DNA of 5,123 nucleotides, from the NCBI GenBank assembly GCA_023410675.1, contig JAEYPM010000027.1:1-5123 (forward strand), read 5' to 3'. Shown piece after piece: positions 1 through 5,055 of this stretch. The translations under genes and the position numbers were made by a program. This DNA is from Bacillota bacterium. Its GTDB lineage: Bacteria > Bacillota > Clostridia > Lachnospirales > Cellulosilyticaceae. The number at the start of each line of letters is the position of its first letter. The stretch's first letter is position 1. The notes under the pieces are model-generated. The model worked only from the letters and a program-made list of their open reading frames with translations, had not been told where the DNA came from and did no database searches.

Positions 1-126
1 CCTGGTACAATAGGATTAGGATTCACAGCAGCATCAATTATATGACTCCACAACAAAAAGAAGATGAGGCATTAAGATTTGTGTAAAAAATTCGATTTTT
101 TGTGTCCAAAGTATTGACATAGATCC
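1..126 (+). mobile_element. Right end of an IS3-family insertion sequence (left part outside window)
   Basis: The window opens inside an insertion sequence. The transposase C-terminus (3-86) is followed by about 40 non-coding bases ending in gtccaaagtattgacat (104-120) and agatcca (120-126), which I take as the right terminal inverted repeat. IS3-family ends commonly finish in a TCCA- or CA-type terminus shortly after the transposase stop. An A/T-only stem-loop (85-91 with 95-101) lies between the stop and the repeat. The left end and the target duplication are outside the window, so the exact boundary near 126 is inferred. The sequence beyond 126 has no similarity to the element that I can see, apart from a 10-base repeat AAAAATTCGA at 86-95 and 160-169. 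Confidence 0.65.
3..86 (+). CDS. IS3-family transposase (OrfB, DDE integrase core), C-terminal 27 codons only
   Basis: This is the last 27 codons of a transposase that enters from the left edge. The peptide starts WYNRIRIHSSINYMTP and ends EALRFV before TAA at 84-86. The pattern YN-x-x-R-I-H-S-S-x-x-Y-M-T-P is the well-known C-terminal signature of the DDE catalytic domain in IS3-family OrfB proteins, just after the catalytic glutamate helix. The enzyme carries out copy-out/paste-in transposition through a circular intermediate. The catalytic residues are upstream of the window, so whether this copy is intact cannot be judged. No frame disruption is seen in the visible part, and the IS terminus follows as expected. 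Confidence 0.8.
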   Translation, partial: WYNRIRIHSSINYMTPQQKEDEALRFV

Positions 127-184
127 AGGTTGCGTACAGAGTAGATTAGATGTTTTTTGAAAAATTCGAGGTTGACAGAGCGGG

Positions 185-213
185 TTGGATGTAAACTTTT
201 AATAAGCTATTAT
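185..213 (+). promoter_or_regulatory. Putative sigma-A promoter for the gene at 261
   Basis: A -35-like TTGGAT (185-190) and a -10-like TATTAT (208-213) are separated by exactly 17 bases. Transcription would begin near 220, giving a leader of about 40 bases before the ATG at 261. It lies about 60 bases beyond the IS end. Two perfect TTGACA hexamers at 114-119 (in the IS end) and 172-177 lack a good -10 at normal spacing, so I prefer this pair. The call rests on hexamers and spacing only. Confidence 0.45.
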
Positions 214-260
214 ACGGGTGTGTTCATGTATTTAATTCTTTGGTGAGGAGTGAAAATATC

Positions 261-743
261 ATGTTAATTTGCGATCAAGATTTATACGACATTTCAGCTT
301 GTTTAATGCGTATTAGAAATGATCCTACAGATCCTTTTAATGAAACTGTAGTGAATCAACTTTTATATGTACTTCATAAAGAAATTGCTTCTAATGTTTT
401 TGTGTTTAATAGTATTAGATCTGCTGTATCTACAATATCAAATCTTGACAAAGAAAAATGGTATTTTGCATTTCATGAAAATGTATATGTGCATTTTGCT
501 ATACTAAAAGACGAGAAAATATATAATATACTTATTAAGGCCTTATCTTCATTGAAACAAGTGATTGCTGAAGGAAACAAGGATAAAATTGATGATTTAG
601 CGGATTGTTTACATTGCCTGCCGGACATTATTGCTGAAAATCGTTTCAAGATTACAAAGAGTTATTGGAAAACCCATGTACAATATTATCGCAAAAAGTG
701 GGACAAAGATTTCCTGTTGCAAGAGCAAAAGAAATATTTTTAA
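261..743 (+). CDS. Hypothetical protein, 160 aa, mostly helical, cytosolic
   Basis: I do not recognise this family. ATG 261 is chosen because GAGGAG (245-250) sits ten bases upstream; the in-frame TTG 240 and GTG 243 would place the start on top of that site. The 160-residue product has no signal peptide, membrane segment or cysteine motif. Amphipathic helix-like stretches fill residues 5-45 and 85-125, with LADCLHCLPDII at 113-124. The tail is aromatic and basic (SYWKTHVQYYRKKWDKDFL, residues 134-152). Such small, acidic-then-basic helical proteins with a conserved tryptophan-rich end are common among orphan immunity proteins and in accessory islands, but an immunity role here is only a guess. 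The reading frame is intact, with its own promoter candidate, and codon use matches the rest of the window. The decayed gene at 771 follows 27 bases downstream and may have been co-transcribed. Confidence 0.75.
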   Translation: MLICDQDLYDISACLMRIRNDPTDPFNETVVNQLLYVLHKEIASNVFVFNSIRSAVSTISNLDKEKWYFAFHENVYVHFAILKDEKIYNILIKALSSLKQVIAEGNKDKIDDLADCLHCLPDIIAENRFKITKSYWKTHVQYYRKKWDKDFLLQEQKKYF

Positions 744-770
744 TTACCTGTCACATGAATTTAGAAGGAG

Positions 771-1160
771 ATGTATGAAGAGTGGATAAAGGAATAGGAA
801 ATTAATACTGCAATATTTCCAATGATTATGACTTTTGCATTGGGAAGACCTATTCAAAAAGGTGAAAACAATCAAAGTTTAGAGATAGTGCCTTCAGAAG
901 TCTTTGAACCAGATATAAAAATAGACTTGCCAAGAGGTACATACTTACTTTACCTACAAAAGATAGCAATAAAAAATAAATTGGAACGCAGATTATTAGA
1001 ACAATATGCATATGGTTTAGCCTTCACGGATGAAGATTACTCTGAAATGTTGAATCTCATTATGACACCTGTAAATCGTAAATGGAACCAGATATTCTTG
1101 GTAAATGAATGTGACAAGTGTTATTCAAATCATGAAAATGAAGTGCTGTTCACAATATAA
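771..1160 (+). pseudogene. Unrecognised small gene interrupted by an in-frame amber codon
   Basis: A near-perfect ribosome binding site, AGAAGGAG (763-770), directly precedes ATG 771, with a second ATG at 775 in another frame. From 771 the frame reads MYEEWIKE, then TAG (795-797), then continues without another stop to TAA at 1158-1160. Restoring the amber codon gives about 129 residues. The first downstream ATG codons (822, 828) have no Shine-Dalgarno, so an independent 112-residue protein starting there is less likely than a nonsense-mutated gene. The product is soluble-looking, with a proline-containing N-terminal part, a basic helix near IAIKNKLERRLLEQYAYGL, and two cysteines near the end (ECDKC). 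I do not recognise it. It follows the 160-aa gene by 27 bases and precedes another decayed gene. Alternatives are a sequencing error, amber suppression, or true initiation at 822. Confidence 0.55.
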
Positions 1161-1176
1161 GGCAAATGAAAATTTT

Positions 1177-1456
1177 ATGAATTAATTACTTATGGTGGGT
1201 GTCATTGCTGTATTTATGTTTGGTATAAAGCAGATGAGCTTTGGTTTGAAGAGAACTACGGGATCAAGACTTAGCTTTACTCTTGCTGGAATTAACAAAA
1301 GTAGATTTAACATAAGTTATGTTTTTGTAGCAATTGCTTTCATTGCAAAGAATATCAAACCATATTGTAAACATTACTTTCTCAATCCGATCCACCACTG
1401 GAAGTAAAACTGCAGCATTACAAGCCATTGAAAAAGAAAAGAAAAAAGAAAAATAA
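1177..1456 (+). pseudogene. Collapsed Na/Pi-cotransporter-family gene (N-terminal start plus PhoU-like C-terminus)
   Basis: Intact members are membrane proteins of roughly 540-600 residues that couple sodium to phosphate movement, with a C-terminal PhoU-like domain. Here the frame from ATG 1177 reads M-N, TAA (1183-1185), then LLMVGVIAVFMFGIKQMS and GLKRTTGSRL. That matches the family's first membrane segment (G-x-x-x-F-x-F-G-x-x-x-M-S-x-G-L-K). Similarity fades near 1310. A different frame, open from 1331, reads SLQRISNHIVNI, like the PhoU helix motif S-L-x-R-I-S-D-H-x-x-N-I. It ends in a lysine-rich tail at TAA 1454-1456. The two ends occur in the right order and strand with several hundred codons missing, so this is an internal deletion plus a frameshift plus an early nonsense codon. 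Family assignment is from memory of motifs, not from a search. The gene is surely non-functional if the reading is right. Confidence 0.55.
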
Positions 1457-1481
1457 ATTTCCCTTATTGACAGGAGGAAGA

Positions 1482-1517
1482 ACACAGAAGATTGACAGTT
1501 TTTTTCTGTGACACAGA
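1482..1517 (+). repeat. ACACAGA direct repeats and overlapping palindrome at the sfsA start
   Basis: ACACAGA occurs at 1482-1488 and again at 1511-1517, 29 bases apart. TCTGTG (1505-1510) can pair with CACAGA on either side: with 1483-1488 as a hairpin, or with 1512-1517 as a perfect 13-base palindrome centred on A1511. The element sits between the Shine-Dalgarno AGGAGG (1472-1477) and the family-like ATG at 1519. Deleting one repeat unit would bring these to a spacing of about 12 bases. It may be a small duplication or insertion, or a structure affecting translation start. Confidence 0.4.
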
Positions 1518-2220
1518 TATGAAGTATAAAAACATAACACATGCCAAATTTATAGAGCGTCAAAATCGCTTTATCGCCTGCGTTGCACTTGATGATAGGG
1601 TTGAAATAGTGCATGTAAAGAACACTGGACGTTGTAAAGAACTGCTTTTGCCTAGAAGTGATGTCATACTAGCAAAAACGGAAAATCCCTCAAGGAAAAC
1701 GAAGTATGATCTTGTGACTGTATTCAAAGAGGGACTTGGTTGGGTCAATATTGATAGTCAAGCACCAAATAAAGTAGTTAAGGAGTGGCTAGATAATTCA
1801 CCAACATTGTTTAAAAATATTATGTTGTTAAGACCTGAATATACTTATGGAAAATCACGAATAGATTTCTATTTAGAGTGTCAAGCTAGAAAGATTTTCA
1901 TTGAGGTCAAAGGATGTACACTAGAAATAGATGGTATTGGATATTTTCCTGATGCACCAACAGAGCGAGGGGTAAAACATTTATATGAGCTTGCTGAAGC
2001 AGCAGAGAAAGGATATGAGTGTTATATAGCTTTTGTTATCGATATGTCTAGTGTTAGGAAAGTACTACCCAATGTGAATACACACCCAGAGTTTGGTATA
2101 GCTCTGACAAAAGCTATGACTGCAGGTGTAAAGGTTTTGTACCTTCCTTGCCATGTTTTGCCAGATGAACTAAGCATTAAAGATGAAATAGGAATTATGT
2201 TGAGAGATGTTATTGGATAA
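1492..2220 (+). CDS. sfsA: SfsA family protein (sugar fermentation stimulation protein homologue)
   Basis: SfsA proteins pair an N-terminal OB-like DNA-binding fold with a C-terminal PD-(D/E)xK nuclease-like fold. The E. coli protein was linked to maltose metabolism and binds DNA; the biochemical role is still poorly defined. Numbered from TTG 1492 (242 aa), the family landmarks are HVKNTGRCKELL (41-52), RKTKYD (68-73), NIDSQAPNKVV (86-96), YGKSRIDF (119-126), IEVKG (137-141) and YFPDAPTERG (151-160). D125 and the E138-V-K140 pair are the nuclease-like residues and are present. Length matches the family (E. coli about 234). The start is uncertain. AGGAGG (1472-1477) lies 14 bases before TTG 1492. 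ATG 1519 gives the family-typical MKYKNI beginning and 233 residues, but is 41 bases from that site. The gene looks intact, stands between a decayed gene and its own terminator at 2251-2298, and is soluble. Confidence 0.93.
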   Translation: MTVFFCDTDMKYKNITHAKFIERQNRFIACVALDDRVEIVHVKNTGRCKELLLPRSDVILAKTENPSRKTKYDLVTVFKEGLGWVNIDSQAPNKVVKEWLDNSPTLFKNIMLLRPEYTYGKSRIDFYLECQARKIFIEVKGCTLEIDGIGYFPDAPTERGVKHLYELAEAAEKGYECYIAFVIDMSSVRKVLPNVNTHPEFGIALTKAMTAGVKVLYLPCHVLPDELSIKDEIGIMLRDVIG

Positions 2221-2250
2221 AGTAGAGAAATAACAGAATAATAACACCAT

Positions 2251-2298
2251 ATCGGGAACGACTTTGCTATAATGTAATAAAGTCAATTCCGATTTTTT
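2251..2298 (+). terminator. Intrinsic terminator of sfsA
   Basis: The 5' arm 2251-2265 (ATCGGGAACGACTTT) pairs with the 3' arm 2279-2293 (AAAGTCAATTCCGAT). GACTTT/AAAGTC closes the top; a 2x2 mismatch follows; ATCGGGA/TTCCGAT with one G-T pair forms the base. A run of six T (2293-2298) follows directly. It begins about 30 bases after the sfsA stop, the normal place for a Rho-independent terminator. The 13-base loop carries the -10 of the next promoter. Confidence 0.8.
2265..2273 (+). promoter_or_regulatory. Extended -10 promoter (TGCTATAAT) for the UvrA-like gene
   Basis: TG-C-TATAAT is a perfect extended -10 element. At 17 bases upstream the sequence is CACCAT (2245-2250), a poor -35, which extended -10 promoters tolerate. 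Transcription would start around 2279-2281, inside the 3' arm of the sfsA terminator. The new RNA would therefore lack the 5' arm and escape that hairpin. The resulting leader before GTG 2365 is about 85 bases. Confidence 0.6.
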
Positions 2299-2301
2299 AA
2301 T

Positions 2302-2364
2302 ATGAAAATATTTGATCATCGTATGGATGATGTTTGGCGTACAAAAATTCAGTATGTAAGGTAG
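2302..2364 (+). CDS. Possible 20-codon leader ORF upstream of the UvrA-like gene
   Basis: ATG 2302 opens a frame encoding MKIFDHRMDDVWRTKIQYVR and stops at TAG 2362-2364, with no base between that stop and the GTG start of the UvrA-like gene in the same frame. No Shine-Dalgarno precedes ATG 2302 (the upstream bases are the terminator T run), so initiation would be weak or near-leaderless, about 20 bases from the predicted transcript start. A small hairpin, ATCATC/GATGAT with loop GTATG (2315-2331), lies within the ORF. Drug-tolerance ATPases are sometimes controlled by leader peptides, which makes this worth noting. A chance ORF, or an N-terminal extension ended by a nonsense codon, is also possible. 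Homologues as I recall them begin near the GTG, which argues against an extension. Confidence 0.35.
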   Translation: MKIFDHRMDDVWRTKIQYVR

Positions 2365-4617
2365 GTGTACAGAATAAATGATAGGATAGAAATAAGGGGC
2401 TTGCATCAAAATAATTTGAAAAATATATCACTTTCAATCCCAAAGAATAAAATTGTTGTATTTACAGGGGTTTCCGGCTCAGGCAAGTCGAGTATTGTAT
2501 TTGATACAATTGCTGCAGAAAGCCAAAGACAGATGAATGAAACATATACTGCATGGGTTAGGGGAAGAATGCCAAAATATGAAAAACCAAAAGTTGATTA
2601 TATTAATAACCTTTCCGCATCAGTTATTGTTGACCAATCCAGACTAGGTGGAAATGCACGCTCAACAGTTGGTACGATAAGCGACTTATATTCAGCTCTG
2701 AGAGTTTTATATACCCGCATTGGTACACCCTTCGTTGGGACAGCATCTTATTTTTCGTTTAATGATCCCAATGGGATGTGCCTAAAATGTTCTGGTTTAG
2801 GTAATATTACAGATATAGATACTACAGGACTAGTTGATCCTAATAAATCATGGAATGAGGGAATGGTGAAGCTTCCGGCCTATGGTGTTGGAAATTGGTA
2901 TTGGAAAATGTATGTTGAATCAAAGTTATTTGATCTAGATAAGAAGTTTAAGGATTACTCCGAAGAAGAAAAAAACATTCTTTATTATGGATCAAAAACT
3001 CTTGATGGTGACCAAGTAAACAAGAAAATTGAGGGGATTGTCAATCAGCTAAGAAGAACTGTATTAATGAGGGATACTTCCACGATTAAGGAAGCATCTG
3101 CTAAAAGACTCTTAAACCTTATTATTCAAAAAGAATGTCCTAGTTGCCATGGCAAGAGACTAAATGATCATGCTCTTTCATGTAAGATTAATGACAAAAA
3201 TATCTATGAGATGTGTGAACTAGAGTTTACTTGTTTAAGAGAAGAGCTACTAAAAATTAATGATAAGAGAGCAGTAACAATTATACATGATATGGTAGAG
3301 TCTTTAGATAGAATGATAGACATTGGGCTCCCTTATCTTAGTATGAATCGTGAATCCTCTACTTTGTCAGGTGGTGAAGCACAACGTTTGAAGCTTGTTA
3401 GATACATGGGAAGTGCTTTAACTGGTATGACATACATTTTTGATGAACCAAGCACAGGCATGCATCCAAGAGACGTTCATCGCATGTGTAAATTGCTTCG
3501 AAGACTAAGAGATAAAGGAAATACAGTACTTGTTGTTGAACATGATAAAGATATTATTAGTATTGCAGATCATATTATTGATGTTGGACCACTTGCAGGG
3601 AGTAAGGGCGGCAAAATATTGTTTGAAGGCAGTTATGAAAATCTTCTTTTATCAGGAACACTGACGGGTAATGCAATGAAAGAAATTGTTCCGATAAAGG
3701 ATAACCCGAGAATTTCCAATAAATATCTGCCTATTAGGAATGCAAATTGTCACAACCTAAAAAATGTATCCGTTGACATTCCACTTAATGTTCTTACCAT
3801 AGTGACTGGAGTGGCAGGTTCTGGGAAAAGCTCATTGATTAGAGATGTATTTGCAAAAAAATATGTGGAAGATGTCATACTGGTTGATCAGTCTTCGATA
3901 ACAGCAACAGGTCGTTCAACACCAGCAACATTCCTGGGATTCTTTGATGACATGAGAAAGATAATTTCTAAGGAAACGGGGCAGGATGCAGGTATGTTTT
4001 CTTTCAATAGTAAGGGGGGCTGTCCTGTATGTAAAGGGAAAGGTATCGTCGTTACCGAGCTTGTGTTTATGGATCCTGTTACTACAGTTTGTGAAGCGTG
4101 TGAAGGAAATCGTTATAATAAAGAAGCACTTTCATTTAAATATCGCGGGAAAAATATTATGGAAATCCTTGATATGCCAGCTGAAGAAGCTCTTATTTTC
4201 TTTAAAGATCAGAAAAAAGTAGCAAAATACTTAAGAGCAATGATGGAAGTGGGTCTTGGATATCTTTCCCTTGGACAACCAACGTCTACATTATCAGGAG
4301 GAGAAAGGCAGCGTTTAAAGCTGGCAAAACACCTAGATGATAAAGGAAGTATTTTTGTTCTAGACGAGCCCACAACTGGACTTCATGCCTCTGATATTAA
4401 AAGTATTATGTTGCTATTTGAACGATTTGTAGATAGAGGCAATACAGTTATTATTATTGAACACAATCAGGATGTAATGAAAAATGCTGATTACATTATC
4501 GATATTGGACCAGATGGTGGCAGTAGGGGCGGGGAAATTGTATTTCAGGGAACCATAAAGGATATGGTGGAAAACAGCTTAACAATAACCGCTAAATATA
4601 TTAGAAAATCCATGTGA
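2365..4617 (+). CDS. UvrA-like tandem ABC ATPase lacking the UvrB-binding domain (UvrA2/DrrC type)
   Basis: This is a 750-residue cytosolic DNA-binding ATPase with two ABC modules. Module 1 has Walker A GVSGSGKSS (35-43), signature LSGGEAQRLKL (334-344), Walker B YIFDEPSTG (357-365) and H-loop H393. Module 2 has GVAGSGKSS (482-490), LSGGERQRLKL (643-653), FVLDEPTTG (664-672) and H700. Each half carries a split Cys pair: C139/C142 with C258/C261, and C553/C556 with C576/C579 (the DNA-contacting zinc module of UvrA). Repair UvrA is about 940 residues. Here the stretch between Walker A and signature 1 is some 150 residues shorter, leaving no room for the UvrB-binding domain, and the extra leading CxxC of the first zinc region is absent. 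Relatives include UvrA2, daunorubicin-resistance DrrC and echinomycin-resistance Ecm16, so a role in removing DNA-bound drugs is inferred. GTG 2365 is forced by the TAG just upstream; AAGG (2358-2361) is unusually close. Confidence 0.93.
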   Translation: MYRINDRIEIRGLHQNNLKNISLSIPKNKIVVFTGVSGSGKSSIVFDTIAAESQRQMNETYTAWVRGRMPKYEKPKVDYINNLSASVIVDQSRLGGNARSTVGTISDLYSALRVLYTRIGTPFVGTASYFSFNDPNGMCLKCSGLGNITDIDTTGLVDPNKSWNEGMVKLPAYGVGNWYWKMYVESKLFDLDKKFKDYSEEEKNILYYGSKTLDGDQVNKKIEGIVNQLRRTVLMRDTSTIKEASAKRLLNLIIQKECPSCHGKRLNDHALSCKINDKNIYEMCELEFTCLREELLKINDKRAVTIIHDMVESLDRMIDIGLPYLSMNRESSTLSGGEAQRLKLVRYMGSALTGMTYIFDEPSTGMHPRDVHRMCKLLRRLRDKGNTVLVVEHDKDIISIADHIIDVGPLAGSKGGKILFEGSYENLLLSGTLTGNAMKEIVPIKDNPRISNKYLPIRNANCHNLKNVSVDIPLNVLTIVTGVAGSGKSSLIRDVFAKKYVEDVILVDQSSITATGRSTPATFLGFFDDMRKIISKETGQDAGMFSFNSKGGCPVCKGKGIVVTELVFMDPVTTVCEACEGNRYNKEALSFKYRGKNIMEILDMPAEEALIFFKDQKKVAKYLRAMMEVGLGYLSLGQPTSTLSGGERQRLKLAKHLDDKGSIFVLDEPTTGLHASDIKSIMLLFERFVDRGNTVIIIEHNQDVMKNADYIIDIGPDGGSRGGEIVFQGTIKDMVENSLTITAKYIRKSM

Positions 4618-4621
4618 TACC

Positions 4622-4650
4622 TTCTAAAATGAACGCTTTCACTCTATAAT
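4622..4650 (+). promoter_or_regulatory. Possible promoter just downstream of the UvrA-like gene
   Basis: A consensus -10 TATAAT (4645-4650) lies 17 bases after TTCTAA (4622-4627), a weak -35. The start would fall near 4657, fifteen bases before the hairpin at 4672-4715. In such AT-rich DNA a TATAAT alone is weak evidence. The position, immediately after the stop at 4617 and before a structured region with a ribosome binding site, makes it more credible. Confidence 0.35.
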
Positions 4651-4671
4651 AAACTCTTATCTCCATCACTT

Positions 4672-4715
4672 AGGCAACGTTTTGAGGAGGGATAAGTGTC
4701 TACAAAAGATTGCCT
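4672..4715 (+). repeat. Strong interrupted inverted repeat with Shine-Dalgarno and GTG in its loop
   Basis: AGGCAA (4672-4677) pairs with TTGCCT (4710-4715). After a 2x2 mismatch (CG against GA), TTTTG (4680-4684) pairs with CAAAA (4703-4707), giving eleven base pairs. The 18-base loop (4685-4702) holds AGGAGGG and GTG 4696. No T run follows, so it is not a standard terminator, and no other terminator is seen after the UvrA-like gene. It could be a translation-control structure, a transcript-end stabiliser, or a remnant of a mobile-element end. Confidence 0.5.
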
Positions 4716-4743
4716 TCTAGAAATCCATGATCAAAATAATTGA
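4696..4743 (+). CDS. Very short ORF (15 codons), possibly the start of a decayed gene
   Basis: GTG 4696 follows GAGGAGGG (4684-4691) at a spacing of four to five bases and encodes MSTKDCLLEIHDQNN before TGA 4741-4743. Ribosome binding this strong before such a short frame suggests either a small peptide or the first codons of a gene since broken. A protein-like stretch continues in the next frame from 4743 (IDNIRSYHDF), interrupted at TAA 4776-4778, then RIQNVLDICFA. That is consistent with a frameshift and a nonsense change. I recognise no family. Confidence 0.25.
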   Translation: MSTKDCLLEIHDQNN

Positions 4744-4936
4744 TTGATAATATCCGCTCCTACCATGATTTTACTTAAAGAATACAAAATGTTTTAGATA
4801 TCTGTTTTGCATGATTGCTAGTGTAAAGATAGATATTTTGAGTGGTTACTTATGGAATTACATGCTATTATATAAATAATACATAAAACTTATTAGTATG
4901 ATAAATAATAGCTATGCAATAAGAAAGGTTTGTATT
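4744..4936. other. Non-coding, AT-rich stretch without a supported gene
   Basis: Besides the possible frameshifted continuation of the 4696 ORF (to about 4812), there is no open frame of useful length on either strand. An extended -10-like TGCTATTAT (4863-4871) might serve the 21-codon ORF at 4937, but no clear -35 accompanies it. No RNA gene is apparent. Confidence 0.5.
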
Positions 4937-5002
4937 ATGAATTTATATTATATTTCCTTCTACGAACATATGAAAAAACTTGGTTTGACAGACCAAATAT
5001 AA
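4937..5002 (+). CDS. Short ORF, 21 codons, doubtful
   Basis: ATG 4937 is preceded by AAAGG (4924-4928) at a spacing of eight bases. It encodes 21 residues starting MNLYYISFYEHMKKLG and ending at TAA 5000-5002. The peptide is aromatic-rich at its start and amphipathic after that. A hairpin (4980-4985 with 4991-4996) overlaps its last codons. It could be a small peptide gene, the stub of a gene cut by the IS-like sequence that follows, or chance. I recognise no family. Confidence 0.2.
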   Translation: MNLYYISFYEHMKKLGLTDQI

Positions 5003-5011
5003 ACGTCAAGA

Positions 5012-5052
5012 TTTTTTTGGACAAAAATGCAAATATTTTTATGTACAGTCCA
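5012..5052. other. IS-end-like sequence (possible IS3-type terminal repeat)
   Basis: Read on the minus strand from 5052 it begins TGGACTGTACATAAAAAT and reaches TTGTCCA about 30 bases in, resembling the general form of IS3-family termini and, loosely, the IS end at 104-126 (both end TCCA on the + strand). TGGAC (5018-5022) and GTCCA (5048-5052) are inverted copies. No transposase lies beside it, so it would be a solo end or remnant. It could instead be part of the 3' region of the minus-strand gene at 5056. Confidence 0.22.
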
Positions 5053-5055
5053 TCA

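Noticed and set aside
114..177. Two perfect TTGACA boxes (114-119, 172-177) as promoters
   Set aside because: No acceptable -10 occurs 16-18 bases downstream of either. The first is part of the IS terminal sequence.
240..260. TTG 240 or GTG 243 as start of the 160-aa gene
   Set aside because: These codons overlap or sit just before GAGGAG, which is ideally spaced for ATG 261.
795..797. TAG read as pyrrolysine
   Set aside because: The window holds no pyl genes and no methylamine methyltransferase context; a nonsense mutation is simpler.
1170..1272. Protein-like peptide ADELWFEENYGIKT in the same frame as the 771 gene, after its stop
   Set aside because: The alternate frame over the same bases matches the Na/Pi transporter start much better, so this reading is probably a shadow.
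1264..1614. Minus-strand frame of 116 codons across the region before sfsA
   Set aside because: It overlaps the conserved sfsA N-terminus and the transporter remnant, is rich in F, S, C and N without domain character, and has no ribosome binding site. It is a shadow.
2170..2409. Minus-strand 79-codon frame across the sfsA/UvrA-like junction
   Set aside because: It overlaps the end of sfsA, its terminator and the start of the ATPase, and has low-complexity, aromatic-rich composition.
3986..4222. Plus-strand 78-codon frame inside the UvrA-like gene
   Set aside because: It lies entirely within the conserved second zinc module region in another frame.
4655..4696. CTTATC/GATAAG inverted repeat as the terminator of the UvrA-like gene
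   Set aside because: The loop is long, the inner pairing is poor and no T run follows. The overlapping 4672-4715 stem is stronger.
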